A DNA stretch of 24,274 nucleotides from JACDAN01 sp050698015 (lineage in GTDB: Bacteria > Actinomycetota > Thermoleophilia > Gaiellales > Gaiellaceae). The position numbers and the translations under genes are program-made. Location of the stretch: assembly GCA_050698015.1 (NCBI GenBank), contig JBOHAU010000113.1, forward strand, positions 1 through 24,274, in the 5' to 3' direction. The notes under the pieces are model-generated. The model was not told the origin of the DNA, searched no databases, and saw only the letters and a program-made list of their open reading frames with translations. This document shows, piece after piece, positions 6,194 through 11,575 of this stretch (positions are counted from its first letter, which is position 1; each line of letters opens with the position of its first letter).

Positions 6194-7514
6194 AGAGCCT
6201 CCACTCGCCCGGAACGCCTTTCAGCTCGTGCATTCCGCGGTCTTCGAATTCGAGTCCCGACCCCGCTACGAGGTCCTTGACCGTGCCCGAGACAAGTACC
6301 TCGCCGGCGCCGGCCAGACTCATGATCCGCGCGCCGATCGGCACAGCGATGCCGCCGAGCTTGCCGTCGACGCGCTCGCACTCGCCTGTATGGATCCCGA
6401 TCCGGATCTCGAGGCCGAGGGCGCCGAGCTCCTCGTGGAGCGCCCGGGCGCAGTCGATCGCACGCCCCGGTCCGTCGAAGGAGGCGAAGAAGCCGTCGCC
6501 GCTGGAGTCGACCTCTTCACCTTCATGACGCGCCAGCAGCCCCCGAACGACCGTGTGGTGCCGCTCGAGCAGGTCTCGCCACGCGGAATCCCCGATCGAA
6601 GCGGTCTGCGGCGTGGAGTTGACGATGTCGGTGAACAGCAGCGTCGCGAGGACGCGATCGGGGATGCGAGCCGGTGACAGGTCGCCAACGAACTGCCTCG
6701 TCTCCGCCAGCATGAGCTCGTTGAGCTCGGGGTCGGTCCAACTGAAGCCGTCGCGGAGCCCGGGAATCTCAACCCGTCTTGCCGCGGGGATCCGATCGGC
6801 GACAAACTGCGCCTCCTCGCGGGCCTGGGGTCTGTTGAGGACGAGTGTCGGAGCGCGGACAGTCGGCAGGACCTCGCGGACGTCTCCCTCCATCATCATC
6901 CGGTAGTACGCGACGGCCGCGCTAGGACTCGCGCTCCGCCTCAGATAGCGGACGTACCAGTCGACGAACGCCTCGTCCTGAGAGGCCACGGGGCAGTGGT
7001 CGTGCGCCCGCTCGGCCAGATAGTCCCGATCGCCCCACTGCGCGCGGACCTCCGCGAGCTTCTCGTGCCAGGAGTCTTCGGTCGGCGCCCACGGGTAGTC
7101 CGTCGCCCACAGTCCGCGAGCAGTCGGGTCGAAGAGCACGAGGGCGCGGGTCCGCTCGGGATAGGTGGCTGCGAAGAGAATCGAGAGCCTCGTCCCCTCA
7201 TGGCCGGACCACAGCACCGCCGAGCCGGCGCCGGCGGCGTCGAGTACGGCGCGGACGTCGTCCATCCGCGCCTCCAGCGTCGGCACCTGGCGCACCGGAT
7301 CCGACAGGCCGCTCCCCCGCTTGTCGAACATCAGCACACGCGCGAACGCCGCGAGGCCCTCGACGTGCTGCACGAATCGCGGCTCCTCCCACGCAGCCAG
7401 CAGGTCGGCGAGCGATCCGCGGACGAAGACGAGGTCGAGCGGCCCTTCTCCGACGACCTGGTAGGCGATCGCGACGTCGCCGCTCCGTGCGTAGTGGACG
7501 TCGGGTATCTGCAT
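6174..7514 (-). CDS. alpha/beta-hydrolase fused to class III cyclase domain (copy A, hydrolase triad lost)
   Basis: A 446-residue paralogue of the next gene with the same layout: hydrolase fold at about 1-278, cyclase domain at about 286-446. The frame is open to 8027, but the strong GGAGG just ahead of the ATG at 7514 and alignment with copy B fix the start; the upstream extension is antisense to the aldehyde dehydrogenase. In the hydrolase half the elbow reads WSGHEG where copy B has GSSEGG, putting H105 at the nucleophile position. The acid loop is shortened and reads RPQAREE, and PGLRDGFSW replaces PGDDHLIW, so the catalytic His is gone. The cyclase half keeps metal aspartates D296 and D340 and R396, with D336 and P392 at the lysine and asparagine positions. 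This looks like a non-catalytic ligand-binding hydrolase domain regulating an unusual cyclase domain. Confidence 0.92.
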   Translation of the reverse strand: MQIPDVHYARSGDVAIAYQVVGEGPLDLVFVRGSLADLLAAWEEPRFVQHVEGLAAFARVLMFDKRGSGLSDPVRQVPTLEARMDDVRAVLDAAGAGSAVLWSGHEGTRLSILFAATYPERTRALVLFDPTARGLWATDYPWAPTEDSWHEKLAEVRAQWGDRDYLAERAHDHCPVASQDEAFVDWYVRYLRRSASPSAAVAYYRMMMEGDVREVLPTVRAPTLVLNRPQAREEAQFVADRIPAARRVEIPGLRDGFSWTDPELNELMLAETRQFVGDLSPARIPDRVLATLLFTDIVNSTPQTASIGDSAWRDLLERHHTVVRGLLARHEGEEVDSSGDGFFASFDGPGRAIDCARALHEELGALGLEIRIGIHTGECERVDGKLGGIAVPIGARIMSLAGAGEVLVSGTVKDLVAGSGLEFEDRGMHELKGVPGEWRLYAVRDF

Positions 7515-7517
7515 CAA

Positions 7518-7522
7518 CCTCC
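7518..7522 (-). promoter_or_regulatory. strong Shine-Dalgarno site of cyclase copy A
   Basis: Read on the - strand, GGAGG is followed by TTG and then the ATG at 7514. It decides the start among many in-frame options reaching up to 8027. Such a clear ribosome-binding site is unusual in this window, where several genes appear to have almost no leader. Confidence 0.75.
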
Positions 7523-7529
7523 AGTTTCC

Positions 7530-7535
7530 TAGACT
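7530..7535 (+). promoter_or_regulatory. -10-like TAGACT, likely leaderless promoter of aldehyde dehydrogenase
   Basis: TAGACT fits the TANNNT form of a -10 element and ends six bases before the GTG start at 7542, where transcription would be expected to begin. No Shine-Dalgarno sequence is present. The same arrangement occurs before the genes at 8996 and 16740. The 27-base gap to the divergent cyclase gene holds both this box and the cyclase ribosome-binding site. Confidence 0.5.
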
Positions 7536-7541
7536 CTCAAC

Positions 7542-8969
7542 GTGGCGACAACAGCGACCCAGAAGCGCCTGCTGATCGCCGGCGAGTGGGTCGAGACCGG
7601 CGACTGGCAGGAAGTGCGTTCGCCGTACTCCGGTGAGGTCGTCGGGCGAGTCGCGAAGGCCGGCGTCGACGAGACACGCCGCGCGATCGACGCCGCCGAG
7701 CAGGCGATGCGGGAACCGCTCCCGGCGCACAAGCGCGCCGAGATCCTCGTCCGCGTCGCCGGCGCGCTCGGCCGCCGCCACGACGAGGTCGCGCGCCTCG
7801 TCTCCGACGAGGCCGGCAAGCCGCTGAAGGCGGCCAGGATCGAGGCGTCGCGGGCCATGTCCACGTACACGTTCGCGGCCGTCGAGGCGCGGAAGCTCGC
7901 CGGCGATGTGGTTCCGATGGACGCGTCTCAGTCCGGCGAAGGCAAGCTCGCCTTCACGCTGCGCAAGCCGATCGGCGTCGTCGGCGCGATCAGCCCGTTC
8001 AACTTCCCTCTCAACCTCGTCGCCCACAAGATCGCGCCGGCGCTGGCCGCAGGCTGCGCCGTCGTCCTCAAGCCGGCGAGCCAGACGCCCCTCTCGGCAC
8101 TCTTCCTGGCCGAGCTCGAGGACGAGGCGGGGCTACCGCCAGGCTGGCTGAACGTCGTCGTCGGCCCCGCCTCGGAGATCGGTGACGCGCTGATCGAGGA
8201 TGAGCGGGTGAAGGTGATCACCTTCACGGGCTCGAGCGGCGTCGGCTGGAAGCTGCGCAAGCGCGCGCCGAAGAAGCGCGTCAATCTCGAGCTCGGCAAC
8301 TCGACGCCGCTGATCGTCGAGGCCGACGCCGACATCGAAGCCGCGGCCGCGGCGACGGCCCAGCACGGCTTCTCCTTCGCCGGTCAGAGCTGCATCTCGA
8401 TCCAGCGCGTCTACATCCAGCGTGCGGTCTACGACGACTTCGTCCGGCGCCTGATCCCCAAGGTGGAAGCGCTGATGCTCGGTGACCCCGCTGAGGAAGA
8501 CACGGACGTCGGCCCCGTGATCGACGAGGACGCCCGCGACCGGATCCTCGCGTGGATCGAGGAGGCGCGCGCTGGCGGTGCAGAGGTCCTCACCGGCGGC
8601 GAGCTCGAGGGCGAGCTGATCCGTCCGACCGTGATCGCGGACGCGGGACCCGACCTGAAGGTCTCGTGCGAGGAGGTGTTCGGGCCGGTCGTCACGGTCA
8701 ACCCGTATGACTCGCTCGAGGAGGCGCTCGAGCTCGCGAACGGCACGAAGTACGGCCTCCAGGCGGGGATCTTCACCGAGAACGTGCGTAGCGCCCTCCG
8801 CGCCGCCCAGGAGCTGGAGTTCGGCGGCGTCACCGTCAACGAGGCGCCCACGTTTCGAGCCGACCAGATGCCCTACGGCGGGGTCAAGGACTCCGGCAAC
8901 ACCCGCGAGGGCCCGGCTTACTCGGTGCGCGAGTTCACTGAGGAGCGCGTCGTAGTTCTCGCGCTGTAA
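7542..8969 (+). CDS. NAD(P)-dependent aldehyde dehydrogenase
   Basis: A 475-residue, full-length member of the aldehyde dehydrogenase superfamily, which oxidises an aldehyde to the carboxylate with NAD(P)+. Catalytic positions are visible: N154 in SPFNFPLNL, K177 in VVLKPAS, E250 in NLELGN, and the nucleophile C284 in GQSCISIQR. The C-terminal region has EEVFGPVVTV and the usual PYGGVKDSGNTREG. The general-base motif reads ELGN instead of the common ELGG. The active-site surroundings resemble the lactaldehyde / GapN-like / succinate-semialdehyde group, but the substrate cannot be assigned. It starts with GTG, six bases after a -10-like box, so the mRNA is probably leaderless. It is divergent from the cyclase-like and thiolase run and may share regulation with it. 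Confidence 0.95.
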   Translation: MATTATQKRLLIAGEWVETGDWQEVRSPYSGEVVGRVAKAGVDETRRAIDAAEQAMREPLPAHKRAEILVRVAGALGRRHDEVARLVSDEAGKPLKAARIEASRAMSTYTFAAVEARKLAGDVVPMDASQSGEGKLAFTLRKPIGVVGAISPFNFPLNLVAHKIAPALAAGCAVVLKPASQTPLSALFLAELEDEAGLPPGWLNVVVGPASEIGDALIEDERVKVITFTGSSGVGWKLRKRAPKKRVNLELGNSTPLIVEADADIEAAAAATAQHGFSFAGQSCISIQRVYIQRAVYDDFVRRLIPKVEALMLGDPAEEDTDVGPVIDEDARDRILAWIEEARAGGAEVLTGGELEGELIRPTVIADAGPDLKVSCEEVFGPVVTVNPYDSLEEALELANGTKYGLQAGIFTENVRSALRAAQELEFGGVTVNEAPTFRADQMPYGGVKDSGNTREGPAYSVREFTEERVVVLAL

Positions 8970-8980
8970 GACTCGTTCGC

Positions 8981-8986
8981 TAGATT
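8981..8986 (+). promoter_or_regulatory. -10-like TAGATT upstream of the zinc-ribbon gene
   Basis: TAGATT lies nine bases before the ATG at 8996, in the 26-base gap after the aldehyde dehydrogenase stop. No Shine-Dalgarno sequence is visible, so a nearly leaderless transcript is expected. The identical hexamer sits eight bases before the gene at 16740. Confidence 0.45.
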
Positions 8987-8995
8987 CGACTGCTG

Positions 8996-9508
8996 ATGGC
9001 AGGTCTGTGGCCCTTCGGCCGAGGCCGAAGCGCGCGCACCGCCGGAGGCGAGGCGCCGCGACGCGCCTCCAACCCCGCGGCGTTCAAGCGCGAGCAGCGA
9101 GCACTCTTGCGCGAGCGGGAGGAGCGGATCCGCGATCTCGGCGGCCTCGTCTTCGAGATGTTCAGGCGCGACCGGTTTCGCGTCGAGCTCGTGACCGAGC
9201 GCTGCGCCGACCTCGTCGCGCTCGAGAAGCGCCTCGAGGAGCTCGACTCCCTGCTGTCCGCCGCACGCCGCGGCGGTCCGCGGTGCGAGTGCGGCGCCCC
9301 GCTCGCGTGGGGTGCCCATTTCTGCGGCAACTGTGGACGCCCGGTCGGCTCTCGGCCGGTCGTCGCATGCGCCAGGTGCGGGACGCCGCTTCCCGCCGGT
9401 GTCAAGTTCTGTGGAAGCTGCGGTAGCCCGGTCGAGCTTCCGGAGCAGGCTTCGGACGACACACAAGCGGAGCCGGAGCCGGCCGCCAAGCAATCGGCCG
9501 AACGCTAG
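8996..9508 (+). CDS. double zinc-ribbon protein
   Basis: A 170-residue cytoplasmic protein with a basic, Arg-rich N terminus, a charged helical segment at about 30-92 (REQRALLREREERIRDLGG onward) that may form a coiled coil, and two C-terminal zinc ribbons. The first uses C97, C99, C110 and C113; the second uses C125, C128, C139 and C142, in the repeated pattern of a cysteine pair followed by FCGNCG or FCGSCG. Its first ribbon has CxC rather than CxxC. The tail is acidic and Ala-rich. Such double ribbons often mediate protein or nucleic-acid contacts; no specific function is assigned. The next gene, 12 bases downstream, also begins with a zinc ribbon, and the two probably form one transcription unit. 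Confidence 0.85.
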   Translation: MAGLWPFGRGRSARTAGGEAPRRASNPAAFKREQRALLREREERIRDLGGLVFEMFRRDRFRVELVTERCADLVALEKRLEELDSLLSAARRGGPRCECGAPLAWGAHFCGNCGRPVGSRPVVACARCGTPLPAGVKFCGSCGSPVELPEQASDDTQAEPEPAAKQSAER

Positions 9509-9519
9509 TGCCCGGCACT
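9507..9519. promoter_or_regulatory. palindrome AGTGC-N3-GCACT between the two zinc-ribbon genes
   Basis: A 13-base inverted repeat, AGTGC-CCG-GCACT, spans the stop of the upstream zinc-ribbon gene and ends one base before the ATG at 9521. In RNA it could fold into a small hairpin over the start of the next gene. The same half-sites with the same spacing occur at 3540-3552. Confidence 0.3.
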
Positions 9520-9520
9520 G

Positions 9521-10186
9521 ATGCCTGAGAAGCACGGAGGCCCGTGTCCCCGCTGCGGAACCGCGACCGAGCCGCACCAGGAGTACTGCCTGGAGTGCGG
9601 ACTGCGGTTGCGGACGGCGGGGCTCGTGCCGGCGCTGTCGGAGGGCTGGCGACGTCGCGTTCGGTGGTACCCAGGCGACTGGATCTGGCCGTCACTTGCA
9701 GCTCTCGTCGTCGCTGCAATCGCGGCGTCGGCCGCCATCGTGTGGACCCGGGACGCTCAAAGTACGCCGAGCGAGACGCTCGTCGGGGACACCACCCAGC
9801 TCCCGACGACGACCTCGATCGAGGTTGCACCGACCTCACCCGCGCCGACGGTGCCGACGGACACGACCCGCACGGCGCCGCCCCCGCCGGCTCAGCGCCG
9901 CCGCCTGATCGAGTGGCCGCGAAGGCGAAGCGGGTGGACGCTCGTGCTCGCGTCACTTCCCACGTCCGCCAAGCGCGAGGCCGCCCTGGCGAAGGCTCGC
10001 CAGGCGCTCGAGGCCGGGCTGCCGCAAGTGGGAGTGCTCGACTCGTCCCGCTACCCGAGCCTGCACCCCGGCTACTACGTCGTCTTCAGCGGCGTCTACG
10101 ACTCGTTGTCTTCCGCGCAGGCGGCCGCCTCTCGCGCCGCGGACGCGGGCTACGGCAACGCGTACGCGCGCCGGGTGACGCCCTAG
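9521..10186 (+). CDS. zinc-ribbon, single-pass membrane protein with SPOR-like domain
   Basis: A 221-residue protein. An N-terminal zinc ribbon (C9, C12, C23, C26) is followed by a membrane helix at about 55-76 (IWPSLAALVVAAIAASAAIV). A Pro/Thr-rich linker runs from about 80 to 125. The C-terminal domain at about 137-219 contains GWTLVLASLPTSAKREAALAKA, GYYVVFSGVYDSLSSAQAA and a final YARRVTP, the pattern of SPOR domains. SPOR domains bind denuded peptidoglycan glycans, usually at division sites. The expected topology puts the ribbon in the cytoplasm and the SPOR-like domain outside, with the linker crossing part of the wall. It follows another zinc-ribbon gene by 12 bases. A role in wall growth or division is inferred from the SPOR-like domain only. 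Confidence 0.85.
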   Translation: MPEKHGGPCPRCGTATEPHQEYCLECGLRLRTAGLVPALSEGWRRRVRWYPGDWIWPSLAALVVAAIAASAAIVWTRDAQSTPSETLVGDTTQLPTTTSIEVAPTSPAPTVPTDTTRTAPPPPAQRRRLIEWPRRRSGWTLVLASLPTSAKREAALAKARQALEAGLPQVGVLDSSRYPSLHPGYYVVFSGVYDSLSSAQAAASRAADAGYGNAYARRVTP

Positions 10187-10199
10187 CCGGGCGGTTTTC

Positions 10200-10958
10200 G
10201 TGACCGCGTTTCGCGCGATCCTGCTTCCGGGCATCGTGCTACCGGCAGAGCTTGCGTATGGCGGCCTCGTCGCAGCGTTAGGTAGCGACGTGGATGCTGT
10301 CGCGAAGGATCTCGAGGTCTACGCGACGCCGGATTCGCTGGAGGACTACAGCCTCGAGGTCGAGGTCACCGGCGTGCTGCGCGAAGCTGACGCACGGGAC
10401 TGGGAGCGATTTCATCTCGTGGGGTACTCCGGCGGCGGAGCGGCCTCGCTCGCGTTCGCGGCCGCCAGCCCGGAGCGACTCGAGAGCCTGGCGCTGCTCG
10501 AACCGGCCTGGGCGGGAAACTGGGACTTGAGCCCCGCTGAGAAGGCGGTTTGGCTCGAGCATGACCGGCTCGAACGGCTTCCGGTCGAACAGTTCATGCC
10601 GACGTTTATGCGGATGGCGCTCAAGCCGGGTGTACCGCCCCCGGCTCCCCCCTCCGGCGACCCGCCACCTTGGATGGCCAAACGTCCGGCAGGGATCCTC
10701 GCGTTCCTGCGCGCCTTCAAGCAAGGCGACATCGACCGCGAAGCCCTGCGCCGGTTCGACCGCCCCGTCTACTTCGCGCTCGGAGCTCTCAGCAACCCTG
10801 ACCAGTACGGGGAGATCGAGAGACGACTGAGCGGAGTGTTCCCGGATTTCGAGCTCGAAGTATTCGCAGAGCGCCACCACTTCGACCCGCCCCACCGGAT
10901 CGAGCCCGAGCGTCTTGCGAGCTCGCTCAAGAGACTCTGGCGGCGGACGAAGTCTTAA
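10200..10958 (+). CDS. alpha/beta-hydrolase family protein
   Basis: A 252-residue protein with an alpha/beta-hydrolase fold. The nucleophile elbow is HLVGYSGGGAAS with S77, the oxyanion region is near LLPGIVLP, and the probable catalytic His is H226 or H227 in ERHHFDPPHR. The acid may be D201. The Pro-rich cap insertion at about 144-158 is unusual. No signal peptide is present, so it should be cytoplasmic. Substrate is unknown. It starts at GTG, 13 bases after the SPOR-like gene, so it is probably the last gene of that run. Its TAA overlaps the TAA of the convergent gene by four bases (TTAA). Confidence 0.85.
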   Translation: MTAFRAILLPGIVLPAELAYGGLVAALGSDVDAVAKDLEVYATPDSLEDYSLEVEVTGVLREADARDWERFHLVGYSGGGAASLAFAAASPERLESLALLEPAWAGNWDLSPAEKAVWLEHDRLERLPVEQFMPTFMRMALKPGVPPPAPPSGDPPPWMAKRPAGILAFLRAFKQGDIDREALRRFDRPVYFALGALSNPDQYGEIERRLSGVFPDFELEVFAERHHFDPPHRIEPERLASSLKRLWRRTKS

Positions 10959-11401
10959 GCCGCGGCGGCCGTTTGCAGGTGCTGGTGCGACGGGCAGTAG
11001 TCCCGCTCGGGCAGCGGCGTGCGCTGGCAGGGCTTGCCTTTGCGCGTCGTCGCGCGGCAGCGCGGGGCGCCGCCGTCGAAAGCGCCGGCCTCGATCTGCT
11101 CGGAGATGAAGGCGACGGCCGCGCCGACCCCCTCCTCGACGACCCAGGCGACCTGGGCCTGGGCTCTGATCGGGAAGTAGCGCCTGATGTCCTGGAAGAG
11201 CGCCCGGTCGGGCTTGGAGAAGTAGAGCGGGTCTCGGGCCAACCGCTCCATCGTGTCTTCGCACGCCGCGAGCACGGCACGGCGGTACTCGGCCTGCGTG
11301 TCGGCCGGGACATAGGGATCGATGAGATCCTTGATCGAGCGGTAAATCGCCCGTGAGTACTGATACATGCGGTTCTGAATTTCGAGCTTCTGAGCGTCCA
11401 T
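10955..11401 (-). CDS. small helical protein with C-terminal Cys3His zinc-like motif
   Basis: A 148-residue protein whose N-terminal 105 residues look mainly helical and charged, followed by a compact C-terminal motif from C115 to H139: C115-x9-C125-x10-C136-x2-H139, with TRKGKPCQR inside it. This short motif resembles small zinc-binding modules found attached to varied DNA-associated proteins. I do not recognise the N-terminal region. The ATG at 11401 faces the PafBC gene across a 174-base intergenic region carrying an inverted repeat. AGGAG occurs upstream but about 13 bases from the ATG, which is far. Function unknown; nucleic-acid binding is only a guess. Confidence 0.75.
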   Translation of the reverse strand: MDAQKLEIQNRMYQYSRAIYRSIKDLIDPYVPADTQAEYRRAVLAACEDTMERLARDPLYFSKPDRALFQDIRRYFPIRAQAQVAWVVEEGVGAAVAFISEQIEAGAFDGGAPRCRATTRKGKPCQRTPLPERDYCPSHQHLQTAAAA

Positions 11402-11440
11402 GCTTAGGTAGCAGCTCCTCGATTAAGCGCTGGCAAAGCT

Positions 11441-11461
11441 CTGTTAAGCACGAATTAACAG
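11441..11461. promoter_or_regulatory. inverted repeat CTGTTAA-N7-TTAACAG, candidate operator
   Basis: Seven-base perfect arms are separated by seven bases, within the locally AT-richer divergent region 11402-11575. A half-site-like TTAAGC also appears at 11423-11428 and again inside the repeat at 11444-11449. A symmetric site between divergent genes, one encoding a transcription factor, fits an autoregulatory operator. It could also be a hairpin in a long leader of PafBC. The rest of the region contains a GC-rich run near 11475-11488 and no further recognisable gene. Confidence 0.45.
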
Positions 11462-11559
11462 CCTTTACACCTCCGGGGCGGGGGAGAGCATAACGTTTCA
11501 CCGCGCGTGTTACAAAGTCTCGCCGAGGTTGTCGAAGACGGCAACGATTCGGGATCGGA

Positions 11560-11565
11560 CAGAAT
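11560..11565 (+). promoter_or_regulatory. -10-like CAGAAT upstream of pafBC
   Basis: CAGAAT matches four of six bases of TATAAT and ends ten bases before the chosen ATG at 11576. It would give a very short leader, like other genes in this window. There is no clear Shine-Dalgarno sequence. This supports the ATG at 11576 rather than the in-frame start at 11507. Confidence 0.35.
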
Positions 11566-11575
11566 AGTCGGCTCC

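Noticed and set aside
7515..8027. N-terminal 171-residue extension of cyclase copy A
   Set aside because: It is antisense to the aldehyde dehydrogenase, absent from the paralogue, and the GGAGG site points to the ATG at 7514.
10187..10199. Possible terminator after the SPOR-like gene (GCCGGGCGGTTTTCG)
   Set aside because: There is a short TTTT but no convincing stem before it, and the next gene starts 13 bases after the stop, so read-through is more likely.
11507..11575. Upstream start for pafBC at 11507
   Set aside because: The extra 23 residues are unlike PafB N termini, and a -10-like box lies within them just ahead of the ATG at 11576.
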